This document shows positions 25,613 to 34,000 of a DNA stretch of 64,000 bases, in pieces. The translations under genes were made by a program, and so were the position numbers. Position 1 is the stretch's first letter; the number at the start of each line of letters is the position of its first letter. Source of the stretch: Aeolococcus sp035552595 (lineage in GTDB: Bacteria; Chloroflexota; Dormibacteria; Aeolococcales; Aeolococcaceae); assembly GCA_035552595.1 (NCBI GenBank), contig DASZKZ010000056.1, positions 1 to 64,000 on the forward strand, given 5' to 3'. The notes below the pieces were generated by a model. It saw nothing but the letters and a program-made list of their open reading frames with translations, was not told the DNA's origin and searched no databases.

Positions 25613-26853
25613 CCACCTCCACCACCGGCGGCACGCCCCGAACCACGGCGGCTGCGCAGCCGGACACCCGTCCCCTGGCCAATGTCCGGGTCCTGGACAT
25701 CGCCTCGTTCATGGCCGCTCCCATGGCCGCCATGTGGCTCGCCGACTTCGGCGCTCAGGTGGTCAAGGTCGAGCACCCTCGCGGCGACATGATGCGTTCG
25801 TGGGGCAGCGTCAAGGATGGCACTCCCCTCTTCTGGAAGATGGTCGGCCGCAACAAGCGGTCGGTCACCATCGACCTGCACCATCCCGACGGACAGGAGC
25901 TGCTCCGCCGCATGGCCGCCAAAGCCGACGTCGTCGTCGAGAACTTCCGCCCCGGCACGCTGGCCGGCTGGGGCCTCGATTACGAGCGTCTCTCGGCGAT
26001 CAATCCGCGCCTGGTGATGCTGAGCGTCTCGGGCTTCGGGCAGACCGGGCCGTACAGCCCGCGGGCCGGGTTCGGCACCCTGGCGGAGGCGATGAGCGGG
26101 TACGCATTCTCGACCGGCGATCCCGACGGACCGCCGACCCTGCCCTCGTTCGGGCTGGCGGACAGTGTCACCGGTCTCTGCGGCGCCTACGCCGTGCTGC
26201 TCGCCCTCCACGAACGCGACACTGTCAGCAACCGCGGGCAGAGCATCGACCTCGCCATCTACGAGCCCATGATGGTGATGATGGGTCATCAGTTCGTCGA
26301 GTACGACCAGCTCGGCATCGTGGCCCAGCGGCTCGGCTCACGCTTGCCCTTCGCGGCCCCGCGCAACGTGTTTCTGACGCGCGACAAGCGCTGGGTGGCG
26401 ATGTCGTGCAGCGCGCAGAGCGTCTTCGAGCGGGCCTGCTCCGCGATCGGCCATCCCGAGCTGGTCCACGATGCGCGCTTCACCGACAATCGCGCCCGGA
26501 CCGAGAATTACAAGGCGCTCGACGACATCTTCGGCGAGTGGATCGCCGCCCGTCCCGCCGAGGAGGTGCTGACCACGCTCAACGACGCGGGGGGGGCCGC
26601 GGCCCCCATCTACGACGTCGCCGACGTCTTCGCCGATCCGCACTTCCAGTTCCGCGAGAACCTGGCCTCCGTTGCCGACGAAGACCTCGGCGTGGTGCGC
26701 ATGCAGAACGTCGCGCCCAAGCTCTCGCGCACGCCCGGTCGGATCGATTGGACCGGTCCCGCGCTCGGTGCTCACACAGCGGAGGTGCTCGATGAATGGA
26801 TCGGAATGGGCGAGGACGAGGTCTCCACTCTGCGTGCGCAGGGTGTGATATAG
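25609..26853 (+). CDS. CaiB/BaiF family III CoA-transferase
   Basis: A 414-aa class III CoA-transferase. VRVLDIASFMAAPMA with LADFGAQVVKVEHP starts the Rossmann-like core, NFRPGTLAGWGLDYERL follows, and the catalytic Asp is in SFGLADSVTGL. The insert KMVGRNKRSVTIDLHHPDG is typical. The N-terminal ~25 residues are Thr/Ala-rich and probably disordered. GTG 25609 overlaps the lyase stop by 4 nt. Likely activates the acid used by the upstream lyase. Confidence 0.92.
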   Translation: MTTSTTGGTPRTTAAAQPDTRPLANVRVLDIASFMAAPMAAMWLADFGAQVVKVEHPRGDMMRSWGSVKDGTPLFWKMVGRNKRSVTIDLHHPDGQELLRRMAAKADVVVENFRPGTLAGWGLDYERLSAINPRLVMLSVSGFGQTGPYSPRAGFGTLAEAMSGYAFSTGDPDGPPTLPSFGLADSVTGLCGAYAVLLALHERDTVSNRGQSIDLAIYEPMMVMMGHQFVEYDQLGIVAQRLGSRLPFAAPRNVFLTRDKRWVAMSCSAQSVFERACSAIGHPELVHDARFTDNRARTENYKALDDIFGEWIAARPAEEVLTTLNDAGGAAAPIYDVADVFADPHFQFRENLASVADEDLGVVRMQNVAPKLSRTPGRIDWTGPALGAHTAEVLDEWIGMGEDEVSTLRAQGVI

Positions 26854-26932
26854 CACGAGGCGCGCGGAGGGTTGCCCTTCTGGGGAGCTCTGACCGGCCG
26901 ACGCCACCGACACTGGTCATGGGAGGAGACGC

Positions 26933-27712
26933 ATGGCGGCGAGCCGCAAGGGGGGCGGGCTGTCGAAGTCTGTGGCGACGACGGACAGGACGGGCCAGCG
27001 CGCGACGACGGCCGGTGCCCGCGCCCGGCAGTCGCGCGACTCCGATGGCGCCCTGGCGCCGACCACGGTCAGCGATTACGTCACCAACCGGATCAGGGAC
27101 GCCATCCTCGAGGGGACGTTCGCGCTCGGCTCCCGTCTCGATCAGCAGCAGATCGCTGAGGAGATGGGGGTCAGCACCATCCCCATCCGCGAAGCCCTGC
27201 GACGGCTCGAGGCCAACGGGCTGGTGCACATCCACCCGCGTCGAGGCGCGTTCGTCGCGGAGTTCTCCCAGAAGGAACTGATCGACATCAAGCGCATCCG
27301 CGAGATGCTCGAGGAGCTGGCCACGCGCCTGGCCGCGCCCCGACTCGATGCCGACCAGCTGGACCGGCTGACCGCGCTCAACACGCGCATGGCCAAGCTC
27401 ACCGCCGGCGCCAAGGCGGCGACGTGGAGCGAGCTGAACCGTGAGTGGCACTTCATGCTGTACTCGGCATCCGACTCGCCGATCCTGATCGAGATGATCA
27501 AGACCCTGTGGGATCGATCCAGCCTGTACCGCCACGTGTACGGCGGCTCCTCGGGGCATCGTCAACACTCGGTGGCCGAGCACGCCGAGGCCATCGCCCA
27601 GATCCGCGCCGGCAAGAGTGCGGCGGCGGCGCGAACCATCCGCAACCACATCTTCGGGGCCAGCGCGCGGTCCTTCATCCCCGCCGACGGGGAGCCGAGC
27701 GCCGCCCGGTGA
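26933..27712 (+). CDS. GntR-family regulator, FadR/FCD subgroup
   Basis: A 259-aa regulator. After a ~40-aa basic, disordered leader comes a winged helix (DAILEGTF, LDQQQIAEEMGVSTIPIREAL, GLVHIHPRRGAFV). A helical FCD ligand domain follows, with metal/ligand histidines in NREWHFML, VAEHAEAI and TIRNHI. FCD regulators sense carboxylic acids and usually repress neighbouring catabolic genes. It lies 79 nt after the CoA-transferase and overlaps the next MmgE/PrpD gene by 4 nt, so it is co-transcribed with the operon it probably controls. Best candidate ligand protein for sites A-D. Confidence 0.92.
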   Translation: MAASRKGGGLSKSVATTDRTGQRATTAGARARQSRDSDGALAPTTVSDYVTNRIRDAILEGTFALGSRLDQQQIAEEMGVSTIPIREALRRLEANGLVHIHPRRGAFVAEFSQKELIDIKRIREMLEELATRLAAPRLDADQLDRLTALNTRMAKLTAGAKAATWSELNREWHFMLYSASDSPILIEMIKTLWDRSSLYRHVYGGSSGHRQHSVAEHAEAIAQIRAGKSAAAARTIRNHIFGASARSFIPADGEPSAAR

Positions 27713-29082
27713 GCATCGCGCCCACCCACCGCGCTCTCGAAGCCGGCGCCGGAGCCGGCACCACCGGCCGCCTGACAGCGCAGCTCGACCTGCTCACGCC
27801 GTCGGAATCCCAACTGAGCCCGCGGCTCACCGACCTCGTGGTCGACGCGCTCGGCGTCGCCGTCGCCGGGCGTGGCCAACCGGTGTCCGTCGCCGCCGCG
27901 AGCATCGTCGGATCGAGCCGTACGCTGTGGGACCGGGCGTGGCTGCACGGTGTGCAGATGCATGCCCTCGATTTCGACGACACCCACGAAGCGTCGCTGT
28001 GTCACACCGCCGTGGCCCTGCTCCCGGGACTGCTGGCCGCGGCGCTGGAGCGCTCCCTGCCCGCCACCCGGCTGCTCCAGGCCCACCTCTTCGGCGTCCG
28101 CGTGGTCGACTTCCTGGCGCCCCTGGGACCGCGCTTCAACGAGATGGGGCTGCACTCGACCGGCCTGGTCGGCACCCTGGCGGCCGCCGCGGCATCGTCG
28201 TGGCTGCTCGACGGCGACCCCGGCGTGAGCGCGGCGGCGATGGAGTTCGCCGCCCTGACCGCCTCCGGCCTGGGGGCCGCCTTCGGCACCGACGCCAAGC
28301 CGATCCAGGCGGCCCGGACGACCGAGGCGGGCCTGCGCGCCGCGCTGCTCGCGGGTGCCGGGGTGGGCCCGCCCCACGGGGCGGCGCTTGGGCCCCGGGG
28401 CCTGGTCGCGCTCTGGCTCGGTGAGGAGGTGATCGACACGCTGCCCTGGGAGACCATGGCGCCAGAGGCGGTCAGCCAGGTGGCGCTGAAGCCCTATCCC
28501 TCGTGCTTCCTCACCCACTCCACCATCGACGCGATCCTCTGGATCCGCGACCAGCTGGGCATCCGCGATGTCGCCGACGTGGCCCTCGTCGAGGTGGTCG
28601 CGCACCCCGTCGCCATCGCGCTCGCCGACAAGACGGCGCTGCGCACCGCGACCGACGCCAAGTTCAGCCTGCGCTACTGTGCCCGCGAGGCGCTCCTCCG
28701 CGGGGTTCCGGTGGTGGGCAGCTTCGCCGACCACGTCTGGCGCGAGGTCATGGCCGACCGGGAGGGATGGAGCCGCTGGGTGGATCGCGTGGAGGTCCGC
28801 GCCGACCGCGACCTGCCCAGGGTGGGCGCTCGCGTGGTGCTCCGCACCGTCGACGGCCGCACCTGTGCGCGCGAGGTGATGGCGCCCCATGGCAGCGCCG
28901 CCGACCCGCTGACCGCCACCGAGGTCGACGACAAGTTCCGCGCCAACTGCGCCGGAGCGATGAGCGACGCCCAGGTGGAGGCGGCTCTGGCCGGGGTGCG
29001 AGGCCTCGCCGGCGTCGCCGACCTGGGGGACCTCACCGTGTTCTGCGAGCTGCTGCCGCAGGTGGAGCAGCCCACCCCCTGA
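27709..29082 (+). CDS. MmgE/PrpD family protein (copy 2)
   Basis: A ~457-aa member of the PrpD fold. Core motifs are VVDALGVAVAG, HALDFDDTH (active-site Asp/His loop), LHSTGLVGTLAA, FGTDAKPIQAARTTEAG and KPYPSCFLTHSTIDA, then AKFSLRYC in the lid domain. It is closest in layout to copy 5 at 39309-40532 rather than to copies 1 and 3. GTG 27709 overlaps the GntR stop by 4 nt; the frame extending to 27445 lies inside the regulator gene. Probable dehydratase, isomerase or decarboxylase of a polycarboxylic acid. Confidence 0.88.
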   Translation: MSIAPTHRALEAGAGAGTTGRLTAQLDLLTPSESQLSPRLTDLVVDALGVAVAGRGQPVSVAAASIVGSSRTLWDRAWLHGVQMHALDFDDTHEASLCHTAVALLPGLLAAALERSLPATRLLQAHLFGVRVVDFLAPLGPRFNEMGLHSTGLVGTLAAAAASSWLLDGDPGVSAAAMEFAALTASGLGAAFGTDAKPIQAARTTEAGLRAALLAGAGVGPPHGAALGPRGLVALWLGEEVIDTLPWETMAPEAVSQVALKPYPSCFLTHSTIDAILWIRDQLGIRDVADVALVEVVAHPVAIALADKTALRTATDAKFSLRYCAREALLRGVPVVGSFADHVWREVMADREGWSRWVDRVEVRADRDLPRVGARVVLRTVDGRTCAREVMAPHGSAADPLTATEVDDKFRANCAGAMSDAQVEAALAGVRGLAGVADLGDLTVFCELLPQVEQPTP

Positions 29083-29091
29083 TCGCCACGG

Positions 29092-30453
29092 TCAGGTGGC
29101 TTGCGCGCCCCCGACCCGCACCGCGATCTCGCGGATCTCGTCGTCGCTGACCACACGCCGGCGCACCAGCCCCTCGTCGACGATGGCCTGCCAGACCTCG
29201 CGCATGCGCTCGCGCTCGACGCGCAGGCCGAGCTGGTCGAGCTTGTCCTGCAGCGACCACATCCCGCTGGTGCGGTTGATGATCCACTGCTTCTCGCCGC
29301 CCACCACCGACGGCTCGTACACCCAGTGCAGCAGTGGCTCCACCTTGAGCTCCTGGACCACGATCTCGGTCCCGCCCCAGTTGTGCACCGCCCTGCCGGT
29401 CACCGCATGGGAGTCGGCGACGCGCACCCCGGAGATGTCCTCGACCAGGCGCGACAGAGAGGTCATCTTCTCCAGCCGGATCCCGGTGCTGACGCCGTAG
29501 AGCGCCTCCAGGGCCAGCGCCATCTGCGCCAGATCGACCTGGCCCGCGGTCGCCGAGATGCCGTTGACGGACACCTCGGTGACCTCGACCCCGGCGTGAA
29601 CGGCCGCCAGCGCGTTGGCCACGCCCAAACCGAAGGCGTTGCGGATGTAGGTGCCGATGCGCTGCTTGGGCGCGTACCTGCGGACCATGCCCACGATGTG
29701 GTTCCAGCCCTCGGGGGCGATCCCGGCGGCACCGTCGGAGAGCCAGATCTCGTCGATCTCCGCCTCCGCCATGGCGGTGCAGAACCGTTCCAGGTGCTCG
29801 TCGTCGACCAGAGTCAACAGGTTGATCCCGGCGCTGCAGCGCAGCCCGTGGCCCTTGATGCGCTCGATGAGCCGGCGCGCGCGCGCGATCTCCTCGTCGA
29901 GGGACATGGGGACGCCCAGCTCACGCCAGTCGCCGCCCTCCCAGGCCACCCGGTACGCCTCCGACCAGTAGATCGGCGTGATCTCGGGCAGCGACGGCAG
30001 CCAGAACTCGGCCAGGGTGACCCCCACCTCGGCGGCGATGTCGACCATGCGCTCGGTCATCGTCGCCCCCATCTTGACCTGGAGATCGGGACGCATGGAG
30101 CGCAGGTGGGCCACCTCCTCGCGGAGGTCGGACGTGCTCATCCCCCAGCCGTGCGCGGACACCTCCATGTCGGATACGCCGGCGTCGAGCAGGGCCTCGC
30201 CGAGCCGCCGGCGCTGGCCGCGGTCGAGGGTCACGCCGGGGGTCTGCTCGATGACGCGCAGGGTGATGTCGCGCAGCGTCGTGGACTGCGGGTAGTGGTC
30301 GGGGAAGGGCGCCCCCAGCACCGCGGGATCGCGGTTGTAGGGGCTCACCGCCCACCGACCCGGCTGGTAGCTCCCGGGGCGGCGCCGGCGCGCGAACGCC
30401 TCGCGCATGAGGCGCGCCTCCTCGGCGGTCAGATGGGGAGGATCGGTGCTCAC
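29092..30453 (-). CDS. HMGL/2-isopropylmalate-synthase-like protein lacking the metal-binding HxH
   Basis: A 453-aa DRE-TIM-type barrel protein. The strand-1 motif is TTLRDITLRV (R61-D62). The later segment IGTYIRNAFGLGVANALAAVHAG aligns with the HxHND-G-AvANalAAv motif of HMG-CoA lyases and isopropylmalate synthases, but both histidines are replaced (Y269, R271). The following SVNGISATAG resembles vNGIGERAG. Loss of both metal-ligand histidines suggests different chemistry or a non-catalytic protein. GTG 30453 overlaps the dehydrogenase stop by 4 nt; the frame to 30642 is inside that gene. Last gene of the minus operon, convergent with MmgE/PrpD copy 2. Confidence 0.72.
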   Translation of the reverse strand: MSTDPPHLTAEEARLMREAFARRRRPGSYQPGRWAVSPYNRDPAVLGAPFPDHYPQSTTLRDITLRVIEQTPGVTLDRGQRRRLGEALLDAGVSDMEVSAHGWGMSTSDLREEVAHLRSMRPDLQVKMGATMTERMVDIAAEVGVTLAEFWLPSLPEITPIYWSEAYRVAWEGGDWRELGVPMSLDEEIARARRLIERIKGHGLRCSAGINLLTLVDDEHLERFCTAMAEAEIDEIWLSDGAAGIAPEGWNHIVGMVRRYAPKQRIGTYIRNAFGLGVANALAAVHAGVEVTEVSVNGISATAGQVDLAQMALALEALYGVSTGIRLEKMTSLSRLVEDISGVRVADSHAVTGRAVHNWGGTEIVVQELKVEPLLHWVYEPSVVGGEKQWIINRTSGMWSLQDKLDQLGLRVERERMREVWQAIVDEGLVRRRVVSDDEIREIAVRVGGAQAT

Positions 30454-31562
30454 GCAGTCGCCGCCTCGGTGGCGCCGCTGTCCAGCTGCGTGACGATGGA
30501 GGCGGTGAGGGCGGTGGTGCTCGCCGTCCCGCCCAGGTCCGGCGTGAGCCGGTCGCGCGCCGACAGGACGCGCGCCACCGCCGCGTCGATGTCGTGGCCG
30601 GCGTCGCGAAGCGCGCCCAGGCCGGCGCCGCGCCCCAGCCACCCGAAGAGCAGGGCCCCGGAGAGGATCTCCGCGATGGGGTTGGCGATGCCGCGCCCGC
30701 TGATGTCGGGCGCCGAACCGTGCACCGCCTGGGCCATGGCGTGGTCCTCGCCGATGTTGAGCCCGGGGGCCAGCCCCAGACCGCCGACCAGGCCGGCCGA
30801 CGCGTCGGAGAGGATGTCGCCGAACATGTTGGTGGTGACGATGACGTCGTGCTCCGCGGGACGCGTGATCAAGCGCATCGCGAAGGCGTCGACCAGGAAG
30901 TCGTCGAGCTTGATGTCGGAGTACTCGGCGGCCACTTCGCGGCAGCAGGCGAGAAAGAGCCCGTCACCGCGGCGGAGCACGTTGGCCTTGTGCACCGCCG
31001 TGACCTTGCGGTGCCGGCCTCGATACCGGGCCAGCTCGAAGGCCTGCCGGGCGACGCGCATCGACGCGCGCCGGGTCACCACGCGCAGCGAGATCACCAT
31101 GTCCTCGTCGGGCCGGAACTCGCCGTTGCCGTCGAGCACGTTGCGGTCGGCATAGAAGCCCTCGGTGTTCTCGCGCACGATCACCAGGTCGACGGCGTCG
31201 GAGACCGAGGCCACACCTGGCCACGACCTCGAGGGCCGCACATTGGAGTACAGCTCGAAGTTCTTGCGCAGATACCCGCTGGGATTGCGGAAGCGCAGGT
31301 CGCCCATGGGATAGGCGTGATGGCCGACGGGGCCGAGGATCCAGCCAGGGATCTCGCGCAGCCGGGCCACCACCGCGTCGGGCAGCGTCGAGCCGTGCTC
31401 GCGCACCGCCGCGGTGCCGGAGGGAAGCCACTCCCAGTCGATGGCCACGCCCCGGATGCGCGCCGCCTGCTCGAGGACCTCGACGGTGGCGGCGACCACC
31501 TCGGGCCCGATGTCGTCGCCCTCGAGCACAGCGATGGTGACCCGCTGGGCGGCGGCGGTCAC
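30450..31562 (-). CDS. Isocitrate/isopropylmalate-type dehydrogenase
   Basis: A 370-aa beta-decarboxylating dehydrogenase. Seen: VLEGDDIGPEVVAATVEVL, YLRKNFELYSNVRP, VIVRENTEGFYADRN, VTTNMFGDILSDASAGL with the metal-binding Asp, and AVHGSAPDISGRGIANP. The ENTEGFYAD form resembles the homoisocitrate/isopropylmalate/tartrate group more than housekeeping isocitrate dehydrogenase, and it differs clearly from the TtuC-type enzyme at 18560. GTG start overlaps the DUF6282 stop by 4 nt. Confidence 0.88.
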   Translation of the reverse strand: MTAAAQRVTIAVLEGDDIGPEVVAATVEVLEQAARIRGVAIDWEWLPSGTAAVREHGSTLPDAVVARLREIPGWILGPVGHHAYPMGDLRFRNPSGYLRKNFELYSNVRPSRSWPGVASVSDAVDLVIVRENTEGFYADRNVLDGNGEFRPDEDMVISLRVVTRRASMRVARQAFELARYRGRHRKVTAVHKANVLRRGDGLFLACCREVAAEYSDIKLDDFLVDAFAMRLITRPAEHDVIVTTNMFGDILSDASAGLVGGLGLAPGLNIGEDHAMAQAVHGSAPDISGRGIANPIAEILSGALLFGWLGRGAGLGALRDAGHDIDAAVARVLSARDRLTPDLGGTASTTALTASIVTQLDSGATEAATA

Positions 31563-32521
31563 CGTGACCGCGCCCCGGCGGGATGGCTGGCGCCCGCGGG
31601 CCGCGCGGCGGCCGCCAGCGCGCGGCTGTTGACCACGGTCACTGTGTGCACCTCGTCATCGCTGAAGCCCGCCTCGAGCAGCCGGTCTGCCATGAGCGCG
31701 AGCGCGTCCTCCACCGGCGGGTTGTGGGGCTGGCCGAGGTCGCCGGACACGACCGAGCTGGCCACGCCCGCCTCGCGGATGTTGGCGAACATCACCCCCC
31801 ACGGGATCCTGCCGGCGTACGGGGTGCCGAAGCAGCGCTCCAGCAGGCAGCCGCGCTCGGCGAGCCGCCGCTGCGCCTCCACGGCGAATCGCTGCGAGGG
31901 AAAGTCGGGATGGGTGATCACGATCCGCTCGACACCCTCCTGCCGGGCGGCCTCGACGACAGCGAGCACCTCGTCGGCGTCGAGGTGGCCGGTGCAGAGC
32001 ACCATCCGGTGCTCCGCGATGACGCGAAGCACGGCGCGGACGGCCGGCAGCACCTCGCCACCCTCACCGAGCACCGCCACCGGACCGGCGGCGACGCCCC
32101 TGGCCTCGAGCTCCGACTTCAGCACCGCCCACGCGGGTGGGGTTCCGGTGGCGGTGACGTTGTTCACGGATGTCGCCTCGTTGACGGAGTCGAAGGTGGG
32201 CAGCCAGACGAAGCGGCCTCCGGCGCGCGCGAAGACCTCGACCGCCATGGGGTTGATCCCGCCCACCGACGAGTTGAGGGTGACCGCACCGAGCACGTCC
32301 ACCCCGGTGGCGGCGCGGACCACGGCGGCGCGCTCCGCTGTCGGTGCGTAGTGCGACTTGAGCACGAACCCGCCGAGTCCGACCTCGCGCACCCGTGCGG
32401 CGAGGTCGAGGTCGCTGATCCGCCGCGGGAAGACGTCCGGCATGACGTGAACATGGAGGTCGTAGCCGCCCGCCACCAGCTCGCGAGCGCGCCGCGTCGG
32501 CTCCGGATGTGCGGCGCTCAC
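31559..32521 (-). CDS. DUF6282 amidohydrolase-like protein
   Basis: A 320-aa metal-dependent-hydrolase-like TIM barrel. The N-terminal DLHVHVMPDVFPR (H23, H25) gives the HxH ligand pair, LKSHYAPT a Lys-Ser-His loop, TGHLDADE and VITHPDFPSQ further histidines, and SGDLGQPHNPP the last-strand Asp. This matches the DUF6282 family, found in catabolic operons but without an assigned reaction. A lactone, cyclic amide or amide hydrolysis would fit. Overlaps both neighbours by 4 nt (GTGA). Confidence 0.75.
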   Translation of the reverse strand: MSAAHPEPTRRARELVAGGYDLHVHVMPDVFPRRISDLDLAARVREVGLGGFVLKSHYAPTAERAAVVRAATGVDVLGAVTLNSSVGGINPMAVEVFARAGGRFVWLPTFDSVNEATSVNNVTATGTPPAWAVLKSELEARGVAAGPVAVLGEGGEVLPAVRAVLRVIAEHRMVLCTGHLDADEVLAVVEAARQEGVERIVITHPDFPSQRFAVEAQRRLAERGCLLERCFGTPYAGRIPWGVMFANIREAGVASSVVSGDLGQPHNPPVEDALALMADRLLEAGFSDDEVHTVTVVNSRALAAAARPAGASHPAGARSR

Positions 32522-33927
32522 TCAGCCGGGTCCGCCACCGTCAGCTGCATCAGCGCGGCCACGTCGGGAGCATCCCAGCCGTTCTCGAGCCGGGTGAGAA
32601 GCTGCTCGGTGCGCTCCACCCCGAGGGTGCGCTGCACGTTGCCACGGAACTTGCGGCGGTGGTCGTCGGGCGTGAAGGGGTTGGCCGAGTTGCCTCGCTG
32701 CGCCGGCACGTCCTCGAGGAACGTGCGGCCCTCTCGGGTGGTGATCTCCACCCGCGCCGGGAAGCGGTCGGGCTCCATGCGCGCATCGACATGGGCGTGC
32801 ACGCGCTCGGCCAGGTCGGTGATGCGCGAATCGGCGAGCACCTCGTCGGTGAAGTCGTCCACCTCCACGGTGCCGCGCACCAGCAGCATGGCGACCGCGT
32901 ACTGCACGCCGAACTTCATGTGGTACGCGGAGGCGGGACGGACCTTGGCCTCCCGGGGCTCGGCGATGATGGGCACGGCGCGCTCGGGGAGGTGCACGTC
33001 GATGCGCTCGATGTCGGCGACGGCGAGGTGCTCGCGACGCACGATCTCGGCAGCGCCATCCATCGACGCATGATTCCACACGCCGTTGGGCCATGGCTTG
33101 TACGTGGTCTCGGGGAGCATCCACCGCTCACCGAGGCCGGCGTCGATGCGATCCAGATCGAAGGTCGCCTCGTCCCCGTGGAGCAGCGCGTTGTAGAACC
33201 CGAACCTCCCCTCGATGACCTCGGCGGGGCCGGTGTATCCCTCGGCGGCCAGCAGGGCGCAGGTGAGACCGCCCTCCACGCCCCAGCCGGGGTGGAGGCG
33301 CTTGACCCAGCTCCCGTCCACCAGGGTCTGCATCAGCCCGGAGGAGCGGCTGCCCGCCATCCCCAGCGCCATGGTGGTGTGACCGCCATCGAGCCCGAGC
33401 AGCCGCGAGCCGATCCCGGCGGCGGCGAACGGTCCGGCGACCCCGGTGCCGTGCAGGCCACGCTGGTGGAACTGATGCGGTGGCGCGCCCGTGTTGATGC
33501 GCAGCGCCACCTCAGCGCCCAGCACCATGGCGAGAAGGCACTGCGCGCCGGTCGCGCCGGTGGACTCGGCGGCCGCCAGCGCGGCGGGCACCGCCACGGA
33601 GCTGATGTGCACCGCGGCCACGCCGTTCATGTCGTCGTAGTCGGGACCGTGGCCCACCGCGCCGTTCACGAAACCGGCGAGCGGGGCGGGGAGATGCTGC
33701 CCGAATCCCATGGTGGTGGCCTGTGGGGTGCCGCCGAAGCGGCCCGCCACGCGCGCCACGATGACGGCGCTCTGCTCGCGCGTTCCCGCGATGCACACGC
33801 CCACCTGGTCGACGAGGCGCCAGCGGGCGTCGTCGACCACGGCGTCGGGCAGTTGTTCGAGCCTGGTGTCGGCGATCCATCGACCGAGGCGTTGCGAGAT
33901 CGTTGACAATCCGGTGGCGGTGGTCAC
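32518..33927 (-). CDS. MmgE/PrpD family protein (copy 3)
   Basis: A 469-aa PrpD-fold protein closely related to copy 1. The shared features are RLVDQVGVCIAG, HGPDYDDMNG, the HQFHQRGLHGTGVAGP loop, SWVKRLHPGWGVEGG, NHASMDG, AYHMKFGVQYAVAM and DVPAQRGNSANPF. I chose GTG 33927; the frame extends to 34002 but that part crosses operator site D. First gene of the operon with DUF6282, dehydrogenase and HMGL-like protein. Copies 1 and 3 probably arose from one ancestor and act on similar compounds. Confidence 0.9.
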   Translation of the reverse strand: MTTATGLSTISQRLGRWIADTRLEQLPDAVVDDARWRLVDQVGVCIAGTREQSAVIVARVAGRFGGTPQATTMGFGQHLPAPLAGFVNGAVGHGPDYDDMNGVAAVHISSVAVPAALAAAESTGATGAQCLLAMVLGAEVALRINTGAPPHQFHQRGLHGTGVAGPFAAAGIGSRLLGLDGGHTTMALGMAGSRSSGLMQTLVDGSWVKRLHPGWGVEGGLTCALLAAEGYTGPAEVIEGRFGFYNALLHGDEATFDLDRIDAGLGERWMLPETTYKPWPNGVWNHASMDGAAEIVRREHLAVADIERIDVHLPERAVPIIAEPREAKVRPASAYHMKFGVQYAVAMLLVRGTVEVDDFTDEVLADSRITDLAERVHAHVDARMEPDRFPARVEITTREGRTFLEDVPAQRGNSANPFTPDDHRRKFRGNVQRTLGVERTEQLLTRLENGWDAPDVAALMQLTVADPAE

Positions 33928-33958
33928 GTGGCCCTCTGCGCGGCGGTGGCTCTCACAG

Positions 33959-33981
33959 AAACTATATTCTATCGTATCCAC
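33959..33981. promoter_or_regulatory. AT-rich operator/promoter, site D
   Basis: AACTATATTCTATCGTATCC lies between divergent MmgE/PrpD genes. Its reverse complement contains CGATAGAATATAG, shared with site B (CGATAGAATATA) and close to site C (TATAGTATATAG). -10-like hexamers exist on both strands, so one bound regulator could control both transcripts. Confidence 0.55.
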
Positions 33982-34000
33982 GTGTGTACCGAGGAGCCGC

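Noticed and set aside
26838..26850. GTGATATAGCAC near the GntR gene as a fifth operator
   Set aside because: Only ATATAG matches the other sites and it lies within the end of the CoA-transferase gene; too weak to include.
29101..31155. 684-codon plus-strand open frame
   Set aside because: Antisense to the HMGL-like and dehydrogenase genes; His/Arg/Gly-rich shadow typical of high-G+C DNA.
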